DNA from: Bacillota bacterium
GTDB lineage: Bacteria; Bacillota; Bacilli; Alicyclobacillales; SLC66
Assembly: GCA_021821185.1 (NCBI GenBank)
Contig: JAKACU010000033.1
Coordinates: forward strand, 1-20,315
Reading direction: 5' to 3'
Length of the DNA stretch: 20,315 nucleotides
The translations under genes and the position numbers were made by a program. The notes under the pieces are model-generated. The model was not told the DNA's origin, did not search any database, and saw only the letters and a program-made list of their open reading frames with translations. This document shows, piece after piece, positions 7,879-15,938 of the stretch. The stretch's first letter is position 1; every line of letters starts with the position of its first letter.

Positions 7879-7938
7879 CGTAACTCACCTGCCATCCTAA
7901 AGCGTCACCACCAATGGATGCAGGCAAACATCAAGATG

Positions 7939-8985
7939 TTACCGCAAAAGCCCGTGTGAAATTTTCTGGATCTGATCTGCGGCGTCAGCAATGGTCACAG
8001 CCTCGACAGTGACAAAGTCTCGCTCATAGCTGTCCATCGCATGTCGATACATGGGATCATAATAATGGGCTATAATCATGGCGATAACTGGATCATACTG
8101 CCTTTGTTCAAGGTATTCACGAACCTGTTTTCGCATGTCGGGAGCAAAACGCTTTTCGATTCGCGACACGGCCCCTTCAAACTCCCTGTGCCATAAGTCT
8201 TCATCCGCTACCTTGTACTGCGCAAGTGTTCTTTTCACACGCAGATCCAGCGGCGCTGTAATCTCAATATTGGTACCTTTGCGTTTGGCCTCAAAAAGAA
8301 ACTCAGGCATAGATACCCTTCCGATGCGACGACTCTCCGCCTCGATAAAGAGATAGGGAACTTGAGATACTTCTTGCAACTTATGAAACAAGCGAGCATC
8401 AAACTGCCGCTGATTCGCAACATCAAGGCCGATACCTCCGAAAACTGATCCGCGATGCTGAGCAAAAAGTTCGAGGTCAAGTACAGGCTCGCCCCGCTTT
8501 ACAAGCTCATGCAAGATCATCGTCTTACCAACACCTGTCATGCCGTGAAGAACAATAAGGGGTGGTACGTCGCCTGGCAACATGCGCTCAAAATAAGCAA
8601 CGACATACTGACGATAAGCACGGTATCCGCCTGTCAAGCGAATGATCGGAATGTTCATCAGGTCAGCTAGCGTGGCGACGGTTTTACTACGCATCCCTCC
8701 ACGCCAACAAAACACAACAGCCCGTCCTTGTTCCGAGACTTCCTTGACTTGACTAATTATCGCAGGTATTTTGGCACTAGCTATCGTAAGTCCAACGTCA
8801 CGAGCTTTATCTGGACTCTCTTGTTTATAGATCGTCCCGATAATGGCGCGTTCCTCATCTGAAAAAAGCGGTATATTAACAGCCCCTGGAATTGTTGACT
8901 CGTTAAATTCCTTTTGTGATCGCACATCAATGAAAAGCAGATCCTTACGATCAACCAGCTGATCGTAGGTATAGTCCATAAACAC
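7939..8985 (-). CDS. mnmH: tRNA 2-selenouridine synthase
   Basis: Replaces sulfur with selenium (or adds geranyl) at the 2-thiouridine of wobble position 34 in certain tRNAs. The N-terminal rhodanese domain includes FIDVRSQKEF and the active-site loop VVFCWRGGMRSKT (Cys at about 93). The C-terminal P-loop domain starts at HGMTGVGKT, about 147-155. I place the start at the GTG at 8985, with AAAGG nine to ten bases upstream; the ATG at 8979 (MDYTYDQL) is an alternative. The reading frame extends upstream to 9060, but that part overlaps the divergent small gene and does not look like MnmH. The enzyme needs selenophosphate from SelD for its selenation activity; selD is not in the window. Start 68 bases from the divergent gene at 9054. 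Confidence 0.93.
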   Translation of the reverse strand: MFMDYTYDQLVDRKDLLFIDVRSQKEFNESTIPGAVNIPLFSDEERAIIGTIYKQESPDKARDVGLTIASAKIPAIISQVKEVSEQGRAVVFCWRGGMRSKTVATLADLMNIPIIRLTGGYRAYRQYVVAYFERMLPGDVPPLIVLHGMTGVGKTMILHELVKRGEPVLDLELFAQHRGSVFGGIGLDVANQRQFDARLFHKLQEVSQVPYLFIEAESRRIGRVSMPEFLFEAKRKGTNIEITAPLDLRVKRTLAQYKVADEDLWHREFEGAVSRIEKRFAPDMRKQVREYLEQRQYDPVIAMIIAHYYDPMYRHAMDSYERDFVTVEAVTIADAADQIQKISHGLLR

Positions 8986-9053
8986 GTCATGCACCCTTTC
9001 CACACAGCTTTGTGGTACCATAGCATCAGCAAATAGGAAATTGAGGTGAAATG

Positions 9054-9302
9054 ATGACACCGGATGTTGAAGTTTTTCTTGTCAGTTGGGCTCAAGTAAA
9101 AAATGCGCTCTTTTTCGCTCCACAAGATAGCCGATATATTCAGGCCCTGGCGGATGTCGAAAAGCGCCTTAAAGAGGAGTTTTCCGTAACTGAATTGCAA
9201 CTTATCGCCCGTTCCTATGATACCTATACTGTCGCCTATCACGCAAATGATAAACCAGGTTTGTTAACGATCGACGCTGATGAGGTAGAAGACTTTGCCT
9301 GA
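9054..9302 (+). CDS. Small acidic protein of unknown function, 82 aa
   Basis: I do not recognise this protein. GAGGTGA at 9043-9049 is a strong Shine-Dalgarno sequence. The ATG at 9054 is seven bases past GAGG; the ATG at 9051 is only four. The sequence is compact and acidic, with an amphipathic helix-like part (YIQALADVEKRLKEEF) and a C-terminal acidic tail (DADEVEDF). It has no signal peptide or membrane helix. It is read divergently from mnmH across 68 bases and ends three bases from the convergent SpoIIM-family gene. The ribosome binding site and tight packing argue that it is a real gene. Confidence 0.7.
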   Translation: MTPDVEVFLVSWAQVKNALFFAPQDSRYIQALADVEKRLKEEFSVTELQLIARSYDTYTVAYHANDKPGLLTIDADEVEDFA

Positions 9303-9305
9303 TAA

Positions 9306-9914
9306 TTACACATTTTTGTGAAGCACAAGGCGCAAGACAAGCGGTGTAACGTGGCTCTCCATGTATGCCGCCGCAAGTAAAAGTACAAGTATCCACAAAA
9401 GAAGGGAAACAGCATCAAGGACAAGTTGCTTCCACATGTCTTTATGCCCACGTCCCGTGATCGAGCGAAAAAGAACTTTCGTCACGCGAAAACCAAATGC
9501 TGTCGCAAGTAAGTACGCAGGAATCTCAAAGATGCCGTGTGGTACGATGCCCGCCACAAATACGAGTACTGGATTGGCATGAGTTGCTGCCGTAACGATT
9601 AACAGGACAAAACCTATTAACGCCCCATTGGCAAATACATACAAGGCCGGAACGACCCCAAGCAGTAAACCACCGATCATCATGAAGATACTCGCCCGAA
9701 AATTATTGGCAAATAATGCCCACATAAGTTGCCACGGAGTGTCGCTGCTTAACGTCATCGCCTTTTGATGTAAAGACTGATACATAGGTTTCACAATGAC
9801 TGCAAGTTCTGGAGCAAACAGTGCCCCGCCTATCGCCCCCGCAACAAAGATGACAATAGCAAAAATAATTTCTATTTTCATACGCCGCACAAGCGTTGCC
9901 AGATTGAAAACCAC
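9306..9914 (-). CDS. SpoIIM-family integral membrane protein
   Basis: About 202 aa with roughly five hydrophobic helices. It carries the family signature: FANNFRASIFMM, then VFANGALIGFVL, then VPHGIFEIPAYLLATAFGFR. In B. subtilis, SpoIIM forms the DMP peptidoglycan-remodelling complex for forespore engulfment with SpoIID and SpoIIP, but the family is broad and includes non-sporulation members. I choose the GTG at 9914, with GGGAGG six bases upstream; the ATG at 9950 puts that ribosome binding site inside the gene. It is divergent from pdaB and sits among sporulation genes, which favours a spore role. Whether it is the true SpoIIM or a paralogue cannot be told here. Confidence 0.8.
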   Translation of the reverse strand: MVFNLATLVRRMKIEIIFAIVIFVAGAIGGALFAPELAVIVKPMYQSLHQKAMTLSSDTPWQLMWALFANNFRASIFMMIGGLLLGVVPALYVFANGALIGFVLLIVTAATHANPVLVFVAGIVPHGIFEIPAYLLATAFGFRVTKVLFRSITGRGHKDMWKQLVLDAVSLLLWILVLLLAAAYMESHVTPLVLRLVLHKNV

Positions 9915-10031
9915 GATGATCCTCCCATCACGCTCGCGCCAAAGACGCATGTTTCTTACAGTATTGACGCAAACTTCGTAAGTAACAACCCTATATCGTA
10001 CATAAACGCTAACATGGAGGTGTCTTTATCG

Positions 10032-10766
10032 GTGAAATTGTTTCGCACCATACAGCGGTTGGGGTTATGCATGGTCATGTTGATGAGTCTAGGCATAGCA
10101 GCGTCACCCGTCGCAGCCGCTAAAACGCTACAAGGTGAGCCTTCAGCGATCTACAAAGTAAAGACCGATCAAAAAGTTATCGCCTTGACTTTTGATATTT
10201 CGTGGGGAGAAAAATCTCCAGGCCCAATCCTTGACATCTTAAAGAACAAAGGTGTCACCAAAGCCACCTTTTTTCTCTCAGGACCGTGGGTAATCCACCA
10301 TCAAGACATCGCCAAACGTATTAAAGCTATGGGTTTCGAGATTGGCAGTCACGGCAATATGCACAAAGACTTCAGCGAATACCCTAACTCGTGGATTCAT
10401 GATCAAGTCAGTAAGGCAGAGCGCGGCATTCATGACGTTCTTGGTATAAAAACCACCCTGATTCGAACACCCAACGGGGATTTTGATAAGCGCGTTTTAA
10501 AAACGTTACACAGCATGCATTATCAAGTCATCCAATGGAATACAGACTCCCTTGACTGGATGAATCCCGGTGTGGACCGGATCGTCTCACGTGTTCTCAC
10601 GCGTGTCGTACCCGGCGACATCATTCTTATGCATGCTAGCGACTCTTGCAAACAAACGCACATTGCCCTGCCGCAAGTCATTGATGGGTTACGACAAAAA
10701 GGGTATCAATTCATGACCGTATCTGAACTGATCGCCAGTGCCAAAGTGCATTCTGCCGTCCAATAA
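10032..10766 (+). CDS. pdaB: PdaB-type sporulation polysaccharide deacetylase
   Basis: Probable NodB-type polysaccharide deacetylase of the PdaB sporulation family, needed in B. subtilis to keep spores stable late in sporulation. I place the start at the GTG at 10032; GGAGGTG at 10016-10022 serves it, while the ATG at 10014 overlaps that site. The 244-aa protein has a signal peptide or anchor (LCMVMLMSLGIAASPVAAA). The NodB core includes IALTFDISWG (PdaB proteins have this in place of TFDDG), ATFFLSGPWV, the metal-binding IGSHGNMH, IRTPNGDFD and IILMHASD. In B. subtilis the gene (ybaN) lies in the same neighbourhood as gerD and kbaA. It ends three bases from the convergent kbaA stop. Confidence 0.93.
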   Translation: MKLFRTIQRLGLCMVMLMSLGIAASPVAAAKTLQGEPSAIYKVKTDQKVIALTFDISWGEKSPGPILDILKNKGVTKATFFLSGPWVIHHQDIAKRIKAMGFEIGSHGNMHKDFSEYPNSWIHDQVSKAERGIHDVLGIKTTLIRTPNGDFDKRVLKTLHSMHYQVIQWNTDSLDWMNPGVDRIVSRVLTRVVPGDIILMHASDSCKQTHIALPQVIDGLRQKGYQFMTVSELIASAKVHSAVQ

Positions 10767-10769
10767 GTA

Positions 10770-11351
10770 TCAAGCTGATCGCACACGTGGGCTTGTCTTG
10801 CCCATAACAAAGAGCAAATAGGTGTTGCAGATCGATAAAATGATCCAAATGAGGCCCGCCACGCTCCACTGGCGGGCATTCGCTACGGCAGGCATCCATT
10901 CAATGGCCGTAAAAATAGACATATAAAAAATTGAAGGTAAAAATGCTTCCCAAGTTGTCGAAACGGATTTTATGATGGCGACTGATACGGCATACACGAT
11001 CGGTAACAAAAGATAGCCCAGATAATTGCCTGGTGCTAACGCCAATCCACTTGGTAGATTTGCTGCAACCTGCGGGAAAAAGTACATCACATCAATCAGA
11101 CCTACAAGGACAACAACTCCTTGAAACCACATCCACACACGCCACGGAAGGAAACTGCGAACAATATAATTGAGCACAAGAAAAGCCCACAACCCCATGA
11201 GCCCACCCGCTGCTGCCACAAAAGCTCCGACCATCATGCCCATGTACCATGGGATAGCTGCCGGCCATCCGACTAGGGCTAACACAAAGCCAGCTATCAC
11301 GCCAATCACAATGACCCATCCGGCTATCTTCCAAAACATTGCCTGGTTCAT
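10770..11351 (-). CDS. kbaA: KinB-signalling pathway activation protein KbaA
   Basis: Integral membrane protein that in B. subtilis is needed for KinB activity in the sporulation phosphorelay. The 193-aa protein has about six hydrophobic helices, for example GWVIVIGVIAGFVLALVGW, a conserved-looking loop with LVLNYIVRSFLPWRVW, and LIDVMYFF. Length and synteny next to gerD match KbaA. The ATG at 11351 has GAGG seven bases upstream. The frame can be read further upstream to 11447, but that stretch covers the gerD promoter and is not homologous. It is divergent from gerD and convergent with pdaB. Confidence 0.88.
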   Translation of the reverse strand: MNQAMFWKIAGWVIVIGVIAGFVLALVGWPAAIPWYMGMMVGAFVAAAGGLMGLWAFLVLNYIVRSFLPWRVWMWFQGVVVLVGLIDVMYFFPQVAANLPSGLALAPGNYLGYLLLPIVYAVSVAIIKSVSTTWEAFLPSIFYMSIFTAIEWMPAVANARQWSVAGLIWIILSICNTYLLFVMGKTSPRVRSA

Positions 11352-11382
11352 ACATTCGCCTCTCTTGATGCGTAATCTGATT

Positions 11383-11412
11383 TGAATAACACCCACTTGC
11401 GTGGACATAGTA
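11383..11412 (+). promoter_or_regulatory. Sigma-G (forespore) promoter of gerD
   Basis: TGAATA at 11383-11388 and CATAGTA at 11406-11412 are separated by 17 bases. This fits the B. subtilis sigma-G consensus (TGnATA, 17-18 bases, CATnnTA) at every conserved position. gerD is sigma-G dependent in B. subtilis. Sigma-F recognises related sequences and cannot be excluded. Transcription would start near 11419, about 30 bases before the gerD start. Confidence 0.8.
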
Positions 11413-11447
11413 GGCATAAGGAGAAAAATAAAAAGGAGATCCTGCAC

Positions 11448-12194
11448 ATGCGCAAACGATCGGCCAAACGGCTCGCGATTGCATTGCTGTCAGGCGCGCT
11501 CATCCTGACCGGTTGCGGCATGGGGGGCCAAAGCGCCGCCGAAGTACAAGGAAGCTCTTCGCAAGACGGTGGACAGCAACAAAGTTCCAGTCAACAAAAG
11601 GCAAACAACCAGCCAGGTTACTCGGAAATCAAATCCATTGTCTTGGATGTCCTGCATAGTAAAGAAGGAATGGCTACCTTAAAAGATACCATTTCGAGTC
11701 CGGATTTTAAACGATCCGCTGCGGTAACGGAGAATGATATTTCTGCCGCAGTAGAAAAGACATTACAACAAGGGCAAAATAAATCATTCTTGACTGAACA
11801 AATGAAAGACACAAAATTTGCGGCTGCCGTTGTTCAGGCATCTAAAACGCAAATGACACAAGTACAACGACAATTGATGAAAGATCCTGAGTACCAAAAA
11901 GAAGTACTTACCATCATGAAGTCACCCGAGTTTCAACAAGCACAATTCGAACTTCTTAAAAGTCCTGAGTATAGAAAAGAGATTATGACAATCATGACCG
12001 AAGCGTTGCAACAACCAACATTTCGCTTGCTCTTTCAAGATTCCATGAAACAAGCAGTTAAGGAAGCAGGCGGTGGCCAAAAAGAAAAAGCTGGCCAATC
12101 GCAAAAACAAGGTAAAGATCAACAAAGCAGTGGTGGTAGCGATCAAGGTGGTGGCGAAGGTAGTGAGCAAGGCGGAGACTCTGGTGGTTCATAA
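11448..12194 (+). CDS. gerD: Spore germination lipoprotein GerD
   Basis: Inner-membrane lipoprotein of the spore that clusters germinant receptors into the germinosome. The lipoprotein signal ends in ALILTGC with the lipidated Cys at 23. The core at about 60-205 has the GerD features: IKSIVLDVLHSKEGMATLK, KDTKFAAAVV, LMKDPEYQKEVL, MKSPEFQQ, LKSPEYRKEIMTIM. These form short helical repeats with a recurring (K)(D/S)PE(Y/F) pattern. The C-terminal ~40 residues are low-complexity Gly/Ser/Gln, as in many GerD proteins. The ATG at 11448 follows AAAAGGAGA with normal spacing. The total of 248 aa is somewhat longer than B. subtilis GerD, owing to the linker and tail. The start lies just behind a sigma-G promoter. 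Confidence 0.95.
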   Translation: MRKRSAKRLAIALLSGALILTGCGMGGQSAAEVQGSSSQDGGQQQSSSQQKANNQPGYSEIKSIVLDVLHSKEGMATLKDTISSPDFKRSAAVTENDISAAVEKTLQQGQNKSFLTEQMKDTKFAAAVVQASKTQMTQVQRQLMKDPEYQKEVLTIMKSPEFQQAQFELLKSPEYRKEIMTIMTEALQQPTFRLLFQDSMKQAVKEAGGGQKEKAGQSQKQGKDQQSSGGSDQGGGEGSEQGGDSGGS

Positions 12195-12252
12195 AACAGG
12201 ACGCAAGAGAGATGATTCCCCTGCGCCCTATCTTTTTGCCTACAAACCCAAA

Positions 12253-13812
12253 TCATTCAGCCGTGGCTGGTATAGGAGATTTTGGCCCCGTATGACCATC
12301 TTGCTGAAGTTCCGCAGGCAATCGTTTTTTGCCAATAAAAAACACCGATACAAATGCCAGGGATGCGACAATCACAGATACAATCAACGCAGCCTGCATA
12401 CCTGTTTGAAACGCCACACCATGCAAATAGTTCACCAAATTGGACAATAGGCCCGAACTTGTCACACCAAAGACACTTGGCATGACACTGCTATGAAGCA
12501 ACTGTAAATGTTGCACGCTCAGCCGACCGGTAAAACGGATATAATTTGACGTTGAGCTAGTCTGCATAACCGTGCTTAAATAGGCAGTGCCGATCGATCC
12601 TGCAACATTTCTTGTCGTATTTTGCAAAGCCGTGCCTCGACTAACCAAATGTTTTGGCACATCATTCAAACCTGCCGTGGACACCGGCATCATGGTAAGT
12701 CCCATGCCAAGCGAACGAACGGTGTAAAGTACCATGATCATGCTAAACGTCCAGTTTACATTCAGGTACGTATAAAATATACTCGTGATCACCGTAATGG
12801 CCAAACCCAAAATGCCTAAAGCACGGGCTCCAAAGCGATCGAACAGATAACCGCTTATCGGCATCGTAATCGCCGTCACAATTGCACCTGGCAAAGTCAG
12901 TAACCCTGTTTGAAGCGGCGACAAGCCTAAACTGTCTTGTAAAAACACGGGCAAAATAAACAAGACGCCGAGCAAAGCTACCGATATAAAGCTGCTGGTA
13001 ATTGTGGCCGTTAAGAAAACACGCCGACCTAATAGGCGCAGATCAAGCATCGGACTCTCCGTCGTAAGTTCAACCGCAACGAACAGAGTCAAAAAGACGA
13101 CAGCTAAAAATAGGAAAATCATTATGGTCGGTGATCCCCATCCATCTGAGGGTGCTTCCGACAGAGCATAAAGCAATGAGAAAAAGCCGATCAAGGAAGT
13201 GGCAAAACCCCATACATCGAGTTTTTCAGTTTTCCTGCCTATCATAGTCGGCAAACTGGCGCTAACCAAAAAGAAGCTTAAGATACCGAACGGTACATTG
13301 ATATAGAAGATCAGCCGCCAATCAACATATTCGACCAAGTAGCCGCTTAATGTTGGACCAAGTGCTGGCGCAAACATGAGAGCTATACCCCAAATGCCCA
13401 TGATTGTTCCACGGCGTTCTGGTGGTGACATACTAAACATAATCGCCATACTTGTAGGCATCAGCATAGCGCCGCCTACCGCTTGAAAGACGCGAAAAGC
13501 AATCATCGTTTCTGTACTCCAGGCAAAACCAGCCATCGCTGAGCCTAGGGTAAATACAGCTAATGCAAAGAGATAGACTCGCTTTTGACCAAAGCGATCA
13601 CCTAGATAGCCGCTAACAGGTGTCAGCATGCCCGTGACTAGCATATAGGCCGTGACGACCCACTGGATCTCATTTTGTGAGGCGGCAAAAACAGACATCA
13701 TCTTAGGGATGGCCACATTGACAACCGTATTGTCAAGGATCGCCATAAATACACCAAGAACAACACTGATCAGCGCAACAGGACTCATTCCAAATCGCTC
13801 TTTAAAAGACAC
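12253..13812 (-). CDS. EmrB/QacA-type (DHA2) MFS drug exporter
   Basis: Proton-coupled multidrug exporter with about 14 transmembrane helices; 519 aa is typical of DHA2 proteins. Motif D1 is LDNTVVNVAIP in helix 1. Motif A is GYLGDRFGQKRVY between helices 2 and 3. Motif C is APALGPTLSGYL in helix 5, the antiporter signature. The GTG at 13812 has AAGGAGG about ten bases upstream. It is the last gene of the tetR-adaptor-adaptor-exporter operon and ends convergent with gerD, 58 bases away. The substrate is unknown. Its pairing with HlyD-like partners resembles EmrAB systems, although these adaptors are unusually short. Confidence 0.93.
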   Translation of the reverse strand: MSFKERFGMSPVALISVVLGVFMAILDNTVVNVAIPKMMSVFAASQNEIQWVVTAYMLVTGMLTPVSGYLGDRFGQKRVYLFALAVFTLGSAMAGFAWSTETMIAFRVFQAVGGAMLMPTSMAIMFSMSPPERRGTIMGIWGIALMFAPALGPTLSGYLVEYVDWRLIFYINVPFGILSFFLVSASLPTMIGRKTEKLDVWGFATSLIGFFSLLYALSEAPSDGWGSPTIMIFLFLAVVFLTLFVAVELTTESPMLDLRLLGRRVFLTATITSSFISVALLGVLFILPVFLQDSLGLSPLQTGLLTLPGAIVTAITMPISGYLFDRFGARALGILGLAITVITSIFYTYLNVNWTFSMIMVLYTVRSLGMGLTMMPVSTAGLNDVPKHLVSRGTALQNTTRNVAGSIGTAYLSTVMQTSSTSNYIRFTGRLSVQHLQLLHSSVMPSVFGVTSSGLLSNLVNYLHGVAFQTGMQAALIVSVIVASLAFVSVFFIGKKRLPAELQQDGHTGPKSPIPATAE

Positions 13813-13848
13813 GATACGTGCCCCTCCTTTCCGTGCTCTGTCTAACGA

Positions 13849-14577
13849 TCAGTTGTTATTCACATGAATCGTCACAGCAGCGCTCATACCTGGTAGCAAC
13901 GGTTTACCAGAATAGCTACCGAGACTGATCTCCACAGGAATGCGTTGCATGACTTTCGTATAGGAACCCGATGCCATCGTCACATTAGGTACAACAGAAA
14001 ACATCGATTGCGTCGTATCACCAATGCGTTCGACTGTTCCTTTAAATGTGTTGTTGGGAACTCCATCAATCGTGATATCGACATTTTGGCCCACAGTCAC
14101 ATGCCGAATCTCTGTCTCTGGGACGTTTGCTGTAACGTAAAGTTCGTTTAAATTTACGACTTGAGCCAAGATCTGACCAGGCTGGACGATTTGTCCGACA
14201 TTGGCGTTGTTTTGGATGACTGTACCTGTAATGGGCGATGTGATATTTTCTGAGGTCAACACTCTATTGGCTAACGACTTGCTGGAATGAACTAAGGAAT
14301 TCAACCCGGCATTCATCGCCAGTACGGAAGAGTTAGACTGTGCTCCAAGCATATCGCCTGCATTCACCGTGCTATTGACGGCGGCGTTCCATGATGACAG
14401 TCGTCCCGCATACTGTACGGTCACTGGAATGATCTTGCCTGTGACTTGCGCGTCTTGTGATGTGACATAGTTGATGGAATTCGTGTAGTAGATATATCCG
14501 CCAAAGAGCAGGGCGGCGAGAACGACGATGGTCACGATCTGAATGATAATGACCCGAACAATGTTATTACCGGACAC
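13849..14577 (-). CDS. Short HlyD/EmrA-like membrane fusion protein (second of two)
   Basis: 242 aa: one N-terminal transmembrane helix (about 8-30), then a barrel-sandwich (lipoyl-like) domain split in two halves. The first half is DAQVTGKIIPVTVQYAGRL. The second is ITSPITGTVIQNNANVG, followed by a beta-barrel region with QNVDITIDG. The C-terminus is KPLLPGMSAAVTIHV. Between the halves only about 35 residues remain (about 78-112), where EmrA-type adaptors carry a long coiled-coil hairpin. The GTG at 14577 follows GGAG/GAGG about nine bases upstream. It resembles the neighbouring adaptor along its length, so the pair probably arose by duplication. It is inferred to couple to the exporter just downstream. 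Confidence 0.85.
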   Translation of the reverse strand: MSGNNIVRVIIIQIVTIVVLAALLFGGYIYYTNSINYVTSQDAQVTGKIIPVTVQYAGRLSSWNAAVNSTVNAGDMLGAQSNSSVLAMNAGLNSLVHSSKSLANRVLTSENITSPITGTVIQNNANVGQIVQPGQILAQVVNLNELYVTANVPETEIRHVTVGQNVDITIDGVPNNTFKGTVERIGDTTQSMFSVVPNVTMASGSYTKVMQRIPVEISLGSYSGKPLLPGMSAAVTIHVNNN

Positions 14578-14609
14578 TCTCCCTCACTCCATTCCTCAAA
14601 ATCTTTCGA

Positions 14610-15251
14610 TCAATTTCTATGAATCGAGACTTCCACTGACATACCTGGCATCAGTTGTTTACCTTCGGTTCCGTCTAACGCGATATAAACCGGAATACGT
14701 TGCGTTGTTTTTTGAAAGTTATTACTTAAAGTCGTATTAGGAAGTCCTTCTGTAATCATCGTTGAAGCACTGCCAATTTGCGAAACCGTTCCGGTGAACT
14801 GTGTACCCGGGTACGCATCGACGGTGATGTCCACGGTTTTGCCAACGGCGACGTTACTAATTTCCCCTTCATCAACATTGGCCACGACTTGTATGTTGCT
14901 TAGATTCACGATGTAACCAATCGGTTCACCGGGAACCACGACTTCGTGATCAACAGCGTTATTTTGCACGATGGTTCCTGTCGCCGGGGCGGGAATGGCG
15001 GTGTTGTTTAAGAGCCCATGCACTTCACCAAGTGAGCTTCCCCTTTGCACCGTGGACCCCGTTGGAGCCACCCAATTGGTTAATGTACCATCTGCGGTCG
15101 CCGTTATCGGAATCATCGTCGACTGGATAGAGGCATTGTCTGTGGTAACATAATTTTGTTGTTGGTAAATGTACCATCCGCCTCCAGCAATCGCAGCTAA
15201 GACAGCCACGACGAGAATGGTGGTGATACTGACGGTACGTGCGTTTGCCAT
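14610..15251 (-). CDS. Minimal HlyD-like membrane fusion protein without hairpin (first of two)
   Basis: 213 aa: one transmembrane helix (about 9-30), a half-motif (DNASIQSTMIPITATADGTL), then almost at once the second half-motif (IPAPATGTIVQNNAV). There is no room for a coiled-coil hairpin; only GEVHGLLNNTA separates the halves. The beta-barrel (KTVDITVDAYPGTQF) and the ending QLMPGMSVEVSIHRN match the next gene. The ATG at 15251 has GGAGGG about nine bases upstream. The operon order is tetR, this gene, the longer adaptor, exporter. In a cell with no outer membrane to reach, a short adaptor is plausible. Its exact role is unknown. Confidence 0.85.
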   Translation of the reverse strand: MANARTVSITTILVVAVLAAIAGGGWYIYQQQNYVTTDNASIQSTMIPITATADGTLTNWVAPTGSTVQRGSSLGEVHGLLNNTAIPAPATGTIVQNNAVDHEVVVPGEPIGYIVNLSNIQVVANVDEGEISNVAVGKTVDITVDAYPGTQFTGTVSQIGSASTMITEGLPNTTLSNNFQKTTQRIPVYIALDGTEGKQLMPGMSVEVSIHRN

Positions 15252-15266
15252 GACTCTTGCCCTCCC

Positions 15267-15881
15267 TTATCTCTCATCGAGACTGTACGCCAAGCTCACG
15301 GTGTCCACAAGCGTTTTAACCACCCGTTCATCCGTCAGATGTTTTTTAACATCCTCCGGTGCACGTTTGTGAACGCTTGGCGTCGAGTGAATTGTGATTA
15401 ACAGCATGTGCGCGAGAACGGGAAAATCAGCCTCTTTCATTTTCCCTTGCGCATACTGCCCTTCAAAGTACTGAACCAATGCCCTCCGGAACTGCCAGAT
15501 CAACCGTTTTAAGACGTCGGCCAGTTCTGGATGGGAAAACGACTCCGAAAATCCAAGCATGAGAATGTCACTTTGACTGCTTAGCTGAAGAAGGTAATCT
15601 GTGATCAGCTTCGTAAGTCCATCTCTAAACGAGAGCTCAAAATACGAAGCGATATCTGTCGGTGTACGCATTTGTCCAACAGAATATTCTACAGCCGCTC
15701 GTAAAAGCTCTAGCTTATTGCCAAAGTGTCGAAACAGCGTCACCTCATTAACGCCCGCCCGCTCAGCGATAGCGCGCGTGCTGCATCCTTTATAACCACT
15801 TTGGGTAAACTCGTCCAAAGCAGCCACAATGATGCGTTGGTGCGTTTGCGTCTCAGTGCCTGGATGCGTTTCCTCGCCCAT
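15267..15881 (-). CDS. TetR-family transcriptional repressor of the efflux operon
   Basis: 204 aa with an N-terminal TetR helix-turn-helix (IIVAALDEFTQSGY, TRAIAERAGVNEVTLFRHFG, KLELLRAAVEY) and an all-helical C-terminal ligand and dimer domain. I choose the ATG at 15881, with AGGGGG about eight bases upstream; a GTG at 15888 in the same frame is possible. It is the first gene of the operon and lies just after a sigma-A promoter flanked by repeated GCAAGT/ACTTGC half-sites, so autorepression with induction by an exporter substrate is the natural model. The ligand is unknown. Confidence 0.92.
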   Translation of the reverse strand: MGEETHPGTETQTHQRIIVAALDEFTQSGYKGCSTRAIAERAGVNEVTLFRHFGNKLELLRAAVEYSVGQMRTPTDIASYFELSFRDGLTKLITDYLLQLSSQSDILMLGFSESFSHPELADVLKRLIWQFRRALVQYFEGQYAQGKMKEADFPVLAHMLLITIHSTPSVHKRAPEDVKKHLTDERVVKTLVDTVSLAYSLDER

Positions 15882-15906
15882 CGCATCCACCCCCTAAGAC
15901 TTGCAT

Positions 15907-15938
15907 GTAAGTTATCACTTGCGTAAGCATGCACTTGC
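15907..15938. promoter_or_regulatory. Two abutting 16-bp operator-like palindromes for the TetR regulator
   Basis: GTAAGTTATCACTTGC (15907-15922) and GTAAGCATGCACTTGC (15923-15938) are back to back and share the pattern GTAAG-N-N4-ACTTGC. Each is an imperfect inverted repeat of GnAAGn around a 4-base centre. They directly abut the -10 box at 15939 and cover the expected transcription start. Extra half-sites lie at 15899-15904 (ACTTGC) and 15964-15969 (GCAAGT, over the -35). They are inferred to be the TetR operator. Confidence 0.65.

Noticed and set aside
9964..10004. Possible promoter for pdaB (TTGACG at 9964; CGTACATA resembling a sigma-E -10)
   Set aside because: Spacing from TTGACG to any -10 is wrong, and the sigma-E -10 match lacks a convincing -35.
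12195..12252. Weak hairpin (GGACGCA/TGCGCCC) then CTTTTTG after gerD
   Set aside because: Seven pairs with a mismatch and a 16-base loop are too weak to call a terminator, though gerD and the exporter must end somewhere here.
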